64,000 nt of DNA from Promicromonospora umidemergens (GTDB taxonomy: Bacteria; Actinomycetota; Actinomycetes; Actinomycetales; Cellulomonadaceae): NCBI RefSeq assembly GCF_024171995.1, contig NZ_JAMTCT010000016.1, positions 62,001-126,000 of the forward strand, read 5' to 3'. The notes below the pieces were generated by a model, which did no database searches, was not told the DNA's origin, and saw only the letters and a program-made list of their open reading frames with translations. Of the stretch, positions 40,611 through 49,564 are shown piece by piece. Numbering within the stretch: position 1 is the first letter of the stretch; each line of letters opens with the position of its first letter. Made by a program: the position numbers and the translations under genes.

Positions 40611-41249
40611 GCCGTTGCATCTCCTCTTGTTCCTGGACTGTCGAGGGAAACCCTACGCGAGTTGGCGACCGCGTGGCACTCGATAGGCGGCGGTTGTGGA
40701 TGGACTTCTCGGGGCCTGTAGTACTAGTGTTCGAAGAGGTGTCTCGAGCTGCCCGACCGCCTGATGAAGGCGTGTGGACTCCCCCTTAGATATAGATGTC
40801 GTAGTAGTAGTCGGTGTTGTGGATACTGGGGATATCCGCTCTTTGCGCAGGTCAGAGGGCGTTTCTGCCTGTGGAGGAACTGTGGGTGCATCTGTGCATG
40901 AGCTGGGGGCACCTGTGGAGGACCGATTTTTACACACAGGCTGTCCACCGATTTGGGGGTCGCCGCCCACAGAAAATCGGGGTTCATCCACAGCTGTCCA
41001 CAGCCTTGTCCCCAGGGGTAAAGAAGCAGGTCAGCGCGGAGAGGCGAGTTCTGCACAGTTCTCGTCCACAGCGCTGGGGACAGGCGGAGCGGAACGGCCT
41101 GAACCTGCGGATCCGCATGTGGATAGACCTGTGGAGGTGCGTATACGCAACACCCCTGCGCACCGGTGAGGCTGTGCACAGGGGTGGGGAAAGATGCGGA
41201 AACAGGTGTTCCGTCCGATTTCGAGCCGGTGGGAAACTGGGTCCCGAGG
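40611..41249. other. oriC: Chromosomal replication origin oriC
   Basis: The 639-bp dnaN-dnaA gap is free of genes and rich in DnaA-box-like 9-mers. Clear examples are at 40695-40703 and 40818-40826 (reverse), 40984-40992, 40994-41002 and 41062-41070 (TCATCCACA, CTGTCCACA, TCGTCCACA), and 41118-41126 (reverse). Several further CTGTGGAGG-like sites occur. None is a perfect TTATCCACA, which is common in high-GC Actinobacteria. An AT-rich patch and trinucleotide repeat lie toward dnaN. Confidence 0.92.
40786..40826 (+). other. Candidate unwinding element: AT-rich patch, DnaA-trio and DnaA box
   Basis: An AT-rich stretch (40786-40798) is followed by TAGTAGTAG at 40802-40810, a short GC spacer, then TGTGGATAC, a reverse DnaA box at 40818-40826. 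This is the order of the basal unwinding system described for bacteria (trio, GC spacer, box). Confidence 0.55.
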
Positions 41250-42686
41250 TCAGCCGCGCTGCTGCTGCTTGATCCGACTCGTGAGCTCGGTGACCTGGTT
41301 GTAGGTCGAGCGACGCTCCGCCATCTGGCCCGCGATCTTCTTGTTCGCGTGCATGACAGTGGTGTGGTCGCGCCCCCCGAACTGCTGGCCGATCTTCGGC
41401 AGCGACAGGTCCGTCAGCTCGCGGCACAGGTACATGGCGATCTGCCGGGCGGTCACCAGCACACGGGAGCGTGAGGAGCCGCACAGGTCGTCGATGGTCA
41501 GGCCGAAGTAAGCGGCGGTCTGCGCGATGACGACGGCCGGTGTGATCTCGGTGGTGTCGTCGTCGTCGGTGATGAGGTCCTTGAGGACTATCTCCGCGAG
41601 GGCCAGGTCAACCTGCTGGCGGTTCAGGTTGGCGAACGCTGTCACACGGATGAGGGCGCCTTCGAGCTCCCGGATGTTCGTCGAGATGCGCGAGCCGATG
41701 TAGGAGAGGACGTCCGCAGGTACGGCGAGATGCTCACTCGCTGCCTTCTTGCGCATGATCGCGATCCGCGTCTCGAGGTCAGGTGGCTGCACGTCGGTGA
41801 TGAGGCCCCACTCGAAGCGGGAGCGCAACCGGTCCTCGAAGCCGTTGAGCTTCTTGGGCGGGACGTCGGACGTGATCACTACCTGCTTGTTGGCGTTGTG
41901 CAGCGCGTTGAACGTGTGGAAGAACTCCTCCATCGTCTGTTCCTTGCCCTGCAGGAACTGGATGTCGTCGATGAGGAGCACGTCGACGTCGCGGTAGCGG
42001 CGCTGGAACGCGCCGGCCTTGCCCTCGCCGATGCTGTTGATGAAGTCGTTGGTGAACTCCTCGGAGTTCACGTACCGCACGCGGATGTGTGGATACAGGT
42101 TGTGCACGTAGTGCCCGATGGCGTGGAGCAGGTGAGTCTTGCCCAGCCCCGAGTCGCCGTAGATGAAGAGCGGGTTGTACGCCTTGGCAGGGGCTTCGGC
42201 CACCGCGACGGCGGCCGCGTGCGCGAACCGGTTGGACGATCCGATGACGAACGTCTCGAAGATGTACTTCGGGTTCAGCCGGGTGGGCTCGGCCGACGGC
42301 TTGGGCGCCGGCTGCGGTGCGATCGGCATCTGCGCCTGCTCGGGCTCCGGCGGCTCGTGCTCAAGGGAGAGCGTGGCCGGTCCGGAGATCTGCGAGGGAC
42401 CGGCAAGCGCCCGGCTGCTCAGCTCGGGGTCCACGGTGATGCCGAACCGGACGTCCCGGCCGAGTACCGACGACATGGCGGAGACCAGGTCGTCGCGAAC
42501 CGCAGTCTCCAAGTAGGTGCGTGTCTGCTCATGGGGGACGGCGATGAACACCATGTCGTCCAGCACTGCCATGGGCTTGGCGAGGCGGATGAAGGCGAGC
42601 TGCCGGGGGCTCATATCGGGCCGGGCCTCGAGCGCCGTCAGGGTCTGTGCCCAGACGTCGCCGATGTTCTCGTCCGGGTTGGCCAC
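41250..42686 (-). CDS. dnaA: Chromosomal replication initiator DnaA
   Basis: 478 aa. Binds DnaA boxes and opens oriC. Domain I at 1-90, a Pro/Glu-rich linker to about 135, and the AAA+ domain with Walker A GDSGLGKT (177-184) and Walker B LLIDDIQ. The C-terminal helix-turn-helix has the DnaA signature [11 protein letters not shown] (RDHTT at 439-443). GTG 42686 with GAAGGAAAG upstream; the 125-codon upstream extension is rejected. Confidence 0.97.
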   Translation of the reverse strand: MANPDENIGDVWAQTLTALEARPDMSPRQLAFIRLAKPMAVLDDMVFIAVPHEQTRTYLETAVRDDLVSAMSSVLGRDVRFGITVDPELSSRALAGPSQISGPATLSLEHEPPEPEQAQMPIAPQPAPKPSAEPTRLNPKYIFETFVIGSSNRFAHAAAVAVAEAPAKAYNPLFIYGDSGLGKTHLLHAIGHYVHNLYPHIRVRYVNSEEFTNDFINSIGEGKAGAFQRRYRDVDVLLIDDIQFLQGKEQTMEEFFHTFNALHNANKQVVITSDVPPKKLNGFEDRLRSRFEWGLITDVQPPDLETRIAIMRKKAASEHLAVPADVLSYIGSRISTNIRELEGALIRVTAFANLNRQQVDLALAEIVLKDLITDDDDTTEITPAVVIAQTAAYFGLTIDDLCGSSRSRVLVTARQIAMYLCRELTDLSLPKIGQQFGGRDHTTVMHANKKIAGQMAERRSTYNQVTELTSRIKQQQRG

Positions 42687-43117
42687 TGGCTTTCCTTCGT
42701 CTTGTGCGCGGGGTGATGCAACTGCTTGGGGGTGCCTTGGAGTCTGCCATGATGGGGCACCGTCCACACAGTTGTCCACAGGTTGTGGATTGCGCGGATC
42801 GCCGCTGGACAAGTGGTACACGGGCCGGTCAGCGAGGCCCCGTGGGACCCGGCGACGCGCGTGGTGTGGCGCGTCCGACACGCATGGTCCCGCCGCTCCG
42901 GTTTGACCGCGAGGGTGTGGACGGCGTAACGTCATACAGCCGTTCCAGGTACTTCTGCGCGCCCACATATGGATCCGAACCGCGTCCTTTCGACGTCGGT
43001 CACGACCAGTGGACCAGGCCCCGGGTCGGCTCGGCAGATCGCTGTACTGATCGGCCAACATTCACTGCATCGTCGAGGACAGACGGTGTGCCTACCCCGA
43101 CGTTCTTGGAGTACCTC
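42687..43117. promoter_or_regulatory. dnaA-rpmH divergent control region with DnaA boxes
   Basis: 431 bp without a gene. TTGTCCACA (42772-42780), the actinobacterial consensus DnaA box, is followed by a reverse box at 42784-42792 only 3 bp away. They lie about 90 bp upstream of dnaA and suggest autoregulation. The rest carries the rpmH promoter region. Confidence 0.7.
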
Positions 43118-43255
43118 GTGAGCAAGCGGACCTTCCAGCCGAACACCCGCCGTCGTGCGAAGACCCACGGCTTCCGGCTGCGCATGCGCACCCGCGCCGG
43201 CCGCGCCATCCTGGCAGACCGCCGGCGCAAGGGTCGCGCCGAGCTCTCAGCCTGA
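43118..43255 (+). CDS. rpmH: 50S ribosomal protein L34
   Basis: 45 aa. Begins [19 protein letters not shown] and continues with the conserved [18 protein letters not shown] 43118 is preceded by TTGGAG at good spacing. It is the first gene of the rpmH-rnpA-yidD-yidC-jag-rsmG operon. Confidence 0.95.
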   Translation: MSKRTFQPNTRRRAKTHGFRLRMRTRAGRAILADRRRKGRAELSA

Positions 43256-43258
43256 GCC

Positions 43259-43636
43259 ATGCTGCCCGCGGCGCACCGACTGCGCCGTTCCGTCGATTTT
43301 GAGCGGACGGTGCGCCGCGGCACGCGTGCAGGTCGATCGACCGTGGTAGTTCACCTGTTGGTCCCGGACGAAAATGTCTCGGAACCAGGATCGGGAACTC
43401 CACAGGTCGGTTTTGTCGTTTCCAAGGCTGTGGGTAACTCTGTGCAGCGCAATCTCGTGAAGCGTCGGCTACGCGCCGCCGCGGCCGAGCAGCTTTCGGC
43501 GTTGCCGAGTGCTGCCCTGGCTATCGTGCGCGCGCTTCCGGCGTCCTCGTCAGCCACGTTCGCGGATCTTGATCGAGACCTCGACTCGTGCCTGCGCCGT
43601 GCCGTCGCACGGGCAACCGGAGACGGGAAGAGATGA
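43259..43636 (+). CDS. rnpA: Ribonuclease P protein component
   Basis: 125 aa. Protein cofactor of RNase P, which matures tRNA 5' ends. It contains the family signature GNSVQRNLVKRRLRAA and VGFVVSKAVG. It starts 3 bp after rpmH, and its stop overlaps the yidD start (ATGA). Confidence 0.95.
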   Translation: MLPAAHRLRRSVDFERTVRRGTRAGRSTVVVHLLVPDENVSEPGSGTPQVGFVVSKAVGNSVQRNLVKRRLRAAAAEQLSALPSAALAIVRALPASSSATFADLDRDLDSCLRRAVARATGDGKR

Positions 43637-43941
43637 CCACCATCTCCGCACCCGAGGGCGCGGCACCGCCGCGCGAGCCCTCGCTGATCGGTCGGCTCCC
43701 GGTAACGCTCCTCGTGGGGATGGTCCGCTTCTACCAGGCGTTCATCAGCCCGATGAGTCCTCCGAGCTGTAAGTACTACCCGTCCTGCTCGCAGTACGCC
43801 CTGATCGCGTTCCGGCGTCATGGTGCTCTGCGCGGGCTGGGGCTCGCGCTGTGGCGCTTGCTGCGGTGCAACCCGTGGAGTCTCGGCGGTGTCGACGACG
43901 TGCCGCCCGCGCGCGGCGCACACACCCACACCGAGGGCTGA
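43633..43941 (+). CDS. yidD: Membrane protein insertion efficiency factor YidD
   Basis: 102 aa. Family motifs FYQAFISPMSPPSCKYYPSC and SQYALIAFRRHG are present, with the three conserved cysteines (CKYYPSC and the later RCNPW). Peripheral membrane protein that aids YidC. The N-terminus is extended by about 18 residues. ATG 43633 overlaps the rnpA stop. Confidence 0.93.
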   Translation: MTTISAPEGAAPPREPSLIGRLPVTLLVGMVRFYQAFISPMSPPSCKYYPSCSQYALIAFRRHGALRGLGLALWRLLRCNPWSLGGVDDVPPARGAHTHTEG

Positions 43942-44025
43942 CCAGCTCCGGCTCGTGGTGCCGTACGCGACACCCGCACCTCCCCCCGCAGACTTCGCGT
44001 CACCAACTCTGGAGCTTCTTGACCG

Positions 44026-45180
44026 ATGGACTTCTTCGCATTCCTCTGGCCGATCGAATGGGTCGTCGCCTGGATCATCTACGGTTCGCACTGGCTCTTC
44101 ACGACCCTCGGGATGGCTGCCGGCCCGGGCACCGCCTGGGTGCTGTCGATCGTCGCGCTGGTGATCGTCATCCGCATCGTGCTCATCCCGCTGTTCTTCA
44201 AGCAGATCAAGGCCTCGCGCGGGATGCAGATGATCCAGCCCGAGCTGCAGGCCGTGCAGAAGAAGTACAAGGGCAAGACGGACCCGGCCTCTCGCGAGAA
44301 CATGACCCGCGAGACGATGGAGCTGTACCGGAAGCACGGGACCAACCCGTTCGCGTCCTGTATGCCGATCCTGCTGCAGTCGCCGATCTTCTTCGCCCTG
44401 TTCCGGGTGCTGAACGGCCTGGAGGGCATCTCGACCGGTGACGCGGAGGGGATCGGCCCGATCACCCAGTCCGTTGCTGGTGACATCGAGTCGTCAACCC
44501 TCTTCGGGGCGCAGCTGAGCGACGTCTTCCTGCAGACCGACTCGTGGGTGTCGCGCACGGTCGTCATCGTGCTCATCGTCGCGATGAGCGTCACGACCTT
44601 CACCACGCAGCGTCAGCTGACCATGAAGAACATGCCGCCGTCGGCCCTCGAGGGCCCGATGGCGCAGACGCAGAAGATGATGCTGTACATGCTGCCGCTG
44701 GTCTTCGCGATCTCCGGTGTGAACTTCCCGGTCGGTGTGCTGATCTACTGGACGGTCACCAACGTCTGGTCCATGGGCCAGCAGTACTACACGATCAAGC
44801 GCATGCCTACGCCTGGCTCCATCGCCGAGAAGCAGATGAAGGAGCGGCAGGCTGCGAAGGCGGCCAAGCGCGCCGCCAAGACCGGTGAGGTCATCGAGGA
44901 CGAGACGCCAGTGGTCGAGCAGCCGAAGACCGGTCAGCGCGTGCAGCCCAAGCGCAAGGACCGGCAGAAGGGCGCGGTCCGTCCGGAGCCCACGCGTCCC
45001 GCCATCGCGCAGTCGGCGCCTCAGGACGCCCCCGACACGACGTCCGGCAAGCAGGCCGCAGCCAAGCCGAAGCCTTCCGGGACGCCGTCGGGGAAGCAGC
45101 CCGGTTCGAAGCCGAAGCCATCCGGTACGGCTCCAGGGGCCACCCCGACGTCGTCGGGCAAGCGCAAGCAGAAGAAGTAG
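44026..45180 (+). CDS. yidC: Membrane protein insertase YidC
   Basis: 384 aa. Gram-positive-type YidC without the large periplasmic domain. Hydrophobic segments at about 5-25 and 35-55 flank LIPLFFKQIKASRGMQMIQP; further helices lie at FASCMPILLQSPIFFALFRV, VVIVLIVAMSV and MLPLVFAISGVNFPVGVLIY. The C-terminal 100 residues are Lys/Pro-rich and cytoplasmic, and probably bind ribosomes. It lies between yidD and jag. Confidence 0.95.
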   Translation: MDFFAFLWPIEWVVAWIIYGSHWLFTTLGMAAGPGTAWVLSIVALVIVIRIVLIPLFFKQIKASRGMQMIQPELQAVQKKYKGKTDPASRENMTRETMELYRKHGTNPFASCMPILLQSPIFFALFRVLNGLEGISTGDAEGIGPITQSVAGDIESSTLFGAQLSDVFLQTDSWVSRTVVIVLIVAMSVTTFTTQRQLTMKNMPPSALEGPMAQTQKMMLYMLPLVFAISGVNFPVGVLIYWTVTNVWSMGQQYYTIKRMPTPGSIAEKQMKERQAAKAAKRAAKTGEVIEDETPVVEQPKTGQRVQPKRKDRQKGAVRPEPTRPAIAQSAPQDAPDTTSGKQAAAKPKPSGTPSGKQPGSKPKPSGTAPGATPTSSGKRKQKK

Positions 45181-45192
45181 GAGGCAGACGCG

Positions 45193-45747
45193 ATGAACGC
45201 GAGCACAGGTACGGCCGCGCCCGATCCCGTGGCCCCGGTCGTGGATCCGGAAGACCGGACCAAGCGCCTCGAGGAAGAGGGCGAGATCGCAGCCGACTAC
45301 CTCGAGGAGTTCCTCGACATCGCCGACCTCGACGGCGACATCGATCTGGACATCAAGCATGACCGCGCCGCGGTCGAGGTAGTCGCCGACGACCCCACGT
45401 CGCTCGCACACCTCGTCGGTGGCGAGGGCGAGGTGCTCGACGCGATGCAGGAGCTCACCCGCCTCGCGGTACAGACCCGCACGGGTGAGCGCAGCCGGTT
45501 GATGCTCGACATCGGTGGGTACCGGGCGGCGCGCAGAGTCGAGCTCACGCGTGCCGCCGAGGCCGCGGTCGAGCAGGTGCGCAGCTCTGGCGAGGAGGTC
45601 GAGCTCGACCCCCTGAACGCTTTTGAGCGCAAGGTCGTGCATGACGCCGTCGCCGCCGCGGGCCTGGTCAGCGACTCGCGCGGCGTCGAGCCCGAGCGAT
45701 ACGTAGTGGTCCAGCCGGCGGCGGACCCTGCAGCGGTCACCGACTGA
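45193..45747 (+). CDS. jag: Jag/KhpB-type RNA-binding protein (KH plus R3H)
   Basis: 184 aa. An acidic N-terminus precedes a KH-type domain (VEVVADDPTSLAHLVGGEGE) and an R3H domain (LNAFERKVVHDAVA, ending GVEPERYVVVQP). It is a small-RNA or mRNA binding protein linked to cell-envelope growth. ATG 45193 lies 12 bp after yidC. Confidence 0.92.
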   Translation: MNASTGTAAPDPVAPVVDPEDRTKRLEEEGEIAADYLEEFLDIADLDGDIDLDIKHDRAAVEVVADDPTSLAHLVGGEGEVLDAMQELTRLAVQTRTGERSRLMLDIGGYRAARRVELTRAAEAAVEQVRSSGEEVELDPLNAFERKVVHDAVAAAGLVSDSRGVEPERYVVVQPAADPAAVTD

Positions 45748-45844
45748 CTCATCGGCCTCGGCCGGCGGCCGGTGTGCGCCCAGAGGGCGCGCACCGGCCG
45801 CCGGTGTGTTTGGCTACTTTTCGACAGCGAGTGGAGGGCTAGAC

Positions 45845-46534
45845 GTGGAAGGTTCGGACGTGGCGGCGCAGTGGGACTCTGGCGCGAGCGCCGAGGTGCC
45901 GGACGGCGAGACGCTCGGTGCGAGCGACACCGTCAGGGCCTATCTGGGCGAGGCCTACGACGGCGTAGCGCACTACGCGGAGATGCTCCGTGGCCAGGGG
46001 GAGCTGCGTGGGCTGATCGGGCCCCGCGAGATTCCGCGCATCTGGGAGCGCCACATTCTGAACTCCGCCGCGGTCGTGCCGTACCTTCCGACGTCCGGCA
46101 CGGTGGCCGACATCGGATCGGGAGCCGGACTGCCGGGTGTGGTGGTCGCGGCGATGCGCCCGGAGCTGGAGGTGATCCTTGTCGAGCCCATGGAGCGCCG
46201 CACGACCTGGCTCACCGAGGTCGTGAGTGAGCTCGAGCTCCCGAATATCCAGGTGAAGCGCGGCCGCGCCGAGGAGTTCCACGGAGCCTTCGAGGTCGAT
46301 GCTGTGACGTCCCGAGCTGTGGCTGCCCTCTCGAAGCTGGTCCGGATGAGCATGCCGCTCGTCCGGGTGGGCGGCGAGATGGTGATCCTCAAGGGACGGA
46401 ATGTTGCCCAAGAGATTGAGCCAGCACGCAAGGTCCTGCAGAAGTACGGTTCAGGGACTCCGGACGTCCTGGAAGGCGTCCCCGTCGAGGGAGTGGAAGC
46501 CACGACGATCGTGCGGGTGCGGCGCGGGAAGTAG
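45845..46534 (+). CDS. rsmG: 16S rRNA (guanine-N7) methyltransferase RsmG
   Basis: 229 aa. Methylates a guanine in the 530 loop of 16S rRNA. SAM-binding motif VADIGSGAGLPGVV; LIGPREIPRIWERHILNSA and VTSRAVAALSKLV are typical. GTG 45845 has GGAGG upstream and is preferred over an earlier start. A terminator with a parS site follows. Confidence 0.94.
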   Translation: MEGSDVAAQWDSGASAEVPDGETLGASDTVRAYLGEAYDGVAHYAEMLRGQGELRGLIGPREIPRIWERHILNSAAVVPYLPTSGTVADIGSGAGLPGVVVAAMRPELEVILVEPMERRTTWLTEVVSELELPNIQVKRGRAEEFHGAFEVDAVTSRAVAALSKLVRMSMPLVRVGGEMVILKGRNVAQEIEPARKVLQKYGSGTPDVLEGVPVEGVEATTIVRVRRGK

Positions 46535-46551
46535 CCGTCGCGGAGAACCAT

Positions 46552-46565
46552 GTTTCACGTGGAAC
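46552..46565. other. parS: parS-like site, one mismatch
   Basis: GTTTCACGTGGAAC, one base from the consensus. It overlaps the left arm of the rsmG terminator stem. Confidence 0.75.
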
Positions 46566-46598
46566 GGGAGCGGTCACTGCCGGTGGCCGCTCCCGTTC
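46562..46598 (+). terminator. rsmG terminator
   Basis: A 12-bp perfect stem (46562-46573 with 46587-46598) has a 13-nt loop, 27 bp after the rsmG stop. Its first arm shares four bases with a parS-like site. Confidence 0.75.
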
Positions 46599-46786
46599 AT
46601 GCTTCGCCGGACTGGTCTGACGGCAGCGCCGCGGGCTGGGCGAAGTGGCCCGAGGGTGAGCGACCTGAGAGCGAGTGGAGTCGAGCCGGGCACAGCAGAT
46701 CGGGACCGATGGGCCGATGCGGTCGGTGTAATCGGCATCGGGCACGCCAGCCGCGGCGCCGGGATTCGTCCGTCCACAGAGTGTCG

Positions 46787-46802
46787 TGTTTCACGTGAAA
46801 CA
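46787..46802. other. parS: parS centromere site, perfect 16-mer
   Basis: TGTTTCACGTGAAACA, the full palindromic parS consensus bound by ParB. Confidence 0.95.
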
Positions 46803-46870
46803 GGGTCGGGCGGGCGCTGGCTGCGCCGGAGTACTCAAGCCCTTTCCCGGCATGACGGAGGGCTCGCTCG

Positions 46871-46886
46871 GGTTTCACGTGAAACC
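46871..46886. other. parS: parS centromere site
   Basis: GGTTTCACGTGAAACC: perfect 14-bp core with palindromic flanks. Confidence 0.93.
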
Positions 46887-47064
46887 CGCTTCACGCGAAA
46901 CTGCTCCTGCTTGAGGGAGGAATCGGCCAAGCACGACATCGGCCCGCCCTGACGGGAGCAATCGGGAGGCGCCGGACTCGGATAGCGGCGGAGAGATGAT
47001 CTGATCACTCCGGGATCGGCGTTTCGACACGCTTCAGCAGGTCCGCGACCTTAGCGTTACACGG

Positions 47065-49467
47065 GTGTGCTTCTTCAGACGAAAGTCCAAGCGAGTAGCG
47101 GCAGCCAAGTCTGTTGCGGCGCCGGCTGCCGCTGTCACGGCGTCCGACTCGTCCGCTTTGGAATCGGTCTCCATGGCGAGGGAGTCGTTGACGGAGGCAG
47201 ACAGGTCGACCGCGGCCACCCCAGGGGGAGCGTCGGGGCTCTCCATGCTCACGGAACAGTCCGGGCCGGATGGCGCGGGCGGGCCGGGGGAGCCAGGGTC
47301 GGATGGCACCGACACTCGGCTGCAGGAGGCGTCGGTGGGTGCCCAACCATCGGCTGCTGTCCCCGACCCTGGTGCCGAGGCGGCACCAGCCGGTCGAACG
47401 ATCGACTCTGGGTTCGACGAACACCCCGATGATCCGGTCGACGAGACTTCGCGCGGGATCGATGCCGAGGCCAATCCTGAGGCAAATCTTGAGGCCGAGT
47501 CCGGTCAGTGGGCGGCGGGTCGATCCAACCTTGCAGAGGCGGGCGTTCCTGCGCCAGGGACCGCTGCGAGCGGAGTCTCCCAGGGTGCGGCTTCCGAGGC
47601 TCGCCCTTCGGATTCCAATGCACCCGACGCCAGTGCCTCCGAACCCGATGAGCCAGACGTCAGCGCACGGGACGTCAGCGCACCAGACGCCAGCGCACCA
47701 GACGCCCCGATCGCTACGGACGGCGCGGAGCACCGGAACGCGGGCGAGCAGAACCGGAACGGTGGCGAGCAGAGTTCGCACCCCGGTGAGGAGGGCGCGC
47801 CGGACACTCCCACCGGCGACCTGGCAGAAGCTGAGGAGGCGGAACAGATTTCGTCGTCCGAGGAAATGGCCCTGCCGCTGCCCGAGATCGTGGACGATGG
47901 TCCCCGCGACCAGGTGTGGGGCCAGGACCGCCCGGGGGCCGAGGGAAAGAACGTGACTGCGTTGAGCCAGCTGATCGAGTCGGTCACGACGCCTGCCAGC
48001 CGAGATGGCGAGCAGGACTCCGACACGACAGCGGCGCCAGCAGCCACCGGGGCGGCAGGCACGCCCGAGTCGCCCGAGTCGCCTGAGTCGCCCGAAGACT
48101 CCAAGGATCCGATGGACACTGGGTTCGAGGACGACGATCCCGATCAGATGGAGGAGCTGCCGTCCGACCGACCGGTCCCGGCCGACGCAATCCGGCGGGC
48201 GAGCGAGGCACTAGATGCGGCGGTCAACGCGGCGCCCGCGGTCATTGGGTCGGCTTCGTGGGGCTCGGAAGACGAGTCGGGCGCCCTCGTCGATGAGGAC
48301 CTCACACATTTCGACGGAGAAACTGAGCCGGAGTTCGAGCCAGAAGACACGGCCAGCGATTACAGTGTCCGCGTGACGGATCCGATTCCTGTGCAGAGCC
48401 TCTCCGCTCCCGACGTTTCACGTGAAACGTCGGGGCCCGTGCAGATGCCCAATGGCACGCAGCAGCCCACAGGCGGCCCGCACGGTGGCGATGACGAGCG
48501 TCGGTCAGCCCTCATCGCAACCGTCCCGGCCGTTGACGACACGACTCCTGTCGCCGCCGAGCTCGCGATGGATGCTCGCCGACGCATTGAGCTTCAAGGG
48601 CGCCGGTTCCCGCGTCCACCGAAGACGCGCATCATCACGGTGGCAAACCAGAAGGGTGGCGTCGGTAAGACCACGACAACCGTGAACGTCGCCGCCGGAC
48701 TGGCGCTGTCCGGCCTGAACGTGCTGGTGATCGACAACGACCCGCAGGGAAATGCCTCCACAGCGCTGGGGATCGAGCACCGCGCAGGCACCCCGTCGGT
48801 GTACGAGGTGCTCGTGGAGGGGGAGTCTCTGGCAAGCACGGTCCAGCAGTGTCCCGACGTTCCGAACCTTTGGGGAGTGCCGGCGACCATCGACCTGTCC
48901 GGCTCCGAGATCGAGCTCGTCTCGCTGGTTTCACGTGAAACGAGACTTCGGAAGGCGATCGACAAGTACCTCAACGACCGCATTGCCGCAGGGGAGGAGC
49001 GGATCGACTACGTCCTCATCGACTGCCCGCCGAGCCTGGGTCTCCTGACGGTCAACGCGTTCGTGGCGGGCCGTGAAGTTTTCATTCCCATCCAGTGCGA
49101 GTACTACGCGCTCGAAGGGCTGAGCCAGCTGTTGAAGACGATCGACCTGATCCGGTCCCACCTCAATCCGGAACTGCGTGTCTCGTCGATCCTGCTGACC
49201 ATGTATGACGGTCGCACCAACCTCGCGCAGCAGGTGGCAGGGGAGGTCAGGTCGCACTTCCCGGCGGAGACGTTCAAGACGACGATTCCGCGCTCGGTGC
49301 GCATCTCCGAGGCTCCGAGCTACGGCCAGACGGTGATGACCTACGACGCGACATCCACCGGCGCGCTGGCGTACCTTCAGGCATCTCGCGAGCTGGCCGA
49401 ACGGGGTCAGGGCGGGTCGAGCCCCCGTCGTGCGATGCAGGCAGAGCCGATCGGGGCGCAGGACTGA
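47065..49467 (+). CDS. parA: Chromosome-partition ATPase ParA (Soj) with long acidic N-terminal extension
   Basis: The C-terminal 280 residues are a canonical ParA: VANQKGGVGKTTTTVNVAAG (Walker A lysines near 530), IDNDPQGNASTAL and LIDCPPSLGLLTVNA. It moves origin regions with ParB on the nucleoid. The open frame continues upstream for about 520 codons of acidic, Ala/Pro/Ser/Glu-rich, low-complexity sequence with high GC third positions, giving 800 aa against about 300 in the family. The called GTG 47065 has no ribosome-binding site, so the true start is uncertain. Two parS sites lie inside the frame. Confidence 0.88.
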   Translation: MCFFRRKSKRVAAAKSVAAPAAAVTASDSSALESVSMARESLTEADRSTAATPGGASGLSMLTEQSGPDGAGGPGEPGSDGTDTRLQEASVGAQPSAAVPDPGAEAAPAGRTIDSGFDEHPDDPVDETSRGIDAEANPEANLEAESGQWAAGRSNLAEAGVPAPGTAASGVSQGAASEARPSDSNAPDASASEPDEPDVSARDVSAPDASAPDAPIATDGAEHRNAGEQNRNGGEQSSHPGEEGAPDTPTGDLAEAEEAEQISSSEEMALPLPEIVDDGPRDQVWGQDRPGAEGKNVTALSQLIESVTTPASRDGEQDSDTTAAPAATGAAGTPESPESPESPEDSKDPMDTGFEDDDPDQMEELPSDRPVPADAIRRASEALDAAVNAAPAVIGSASWGSEDESGALVDEDLTHFDGETEPEFEPEDTASDYSVRVTDPIPVQSLSAPDVSRETSGPVQMPNGTQQPTGGPHGGDDERRSALIATVPAVDDTTPVAAELAMDARRRIELQGRRFPRPPKTRIITVANQKGGVGKTTTTVNVAAGLALSGLNVLVIDNDPQGNASTALGIEHRAGTPSVYEVLVEGESLASTVQQCPDVPNLWGVPATIDLSGSEIELVSLVSRETRLRKAIDKYLNDRIAAGEERIDYVLIDCPPSLGLLTVNAFVAGREVFIPIQCEYYALEGLSQLLKTIDLIRSHLNPELRVSSILLTMYDGRTNLAQQVAGEVRSHFPAETFKTTIPRSVRISEAPSYGQTVMTYDATSTGALAYLQASRELAERGQGGSSPRRAMQAEPIGAQD
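48414..48429. other. parS: parS site inside parA
   Basis: CGTTTCACGTGAAACG, perfect core. In the parA frame it encodes VSRET, in the extension before the ATPase domain. Confidence 0.93.
48928..48941. other. parS: parS site inside the parA ATPase domain
   Basis: GTTTCACGTGAAAC, perfect core, again read as VSRET (in ELVSLVSRETRLRK). Confidence 0.93.
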
Positions 49468-49564
49468 TGGTCCGTAGTGACGGACGGGGCCGGCTGGGCA
49501 CCGTGCCGATGGAGACGAAGCCCGTTCGCGCTCGGTGCGCGGCCGGAACCGACGAGGAGACACG

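Larger units (their letters stand above)
46535..47064. other. rsmG-parA intergenic region with parS cluster
   Basis: 530 bp without a credible gene. It holds the rsmG terminator, three parS-type sites (listed separately) and a fourth degenerate one at 46888-46901 with two mismatches. No ribosome-binding site precedes the called parA start, so parts of the 3' side may still be coding or leader. Confidence 0.6.
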
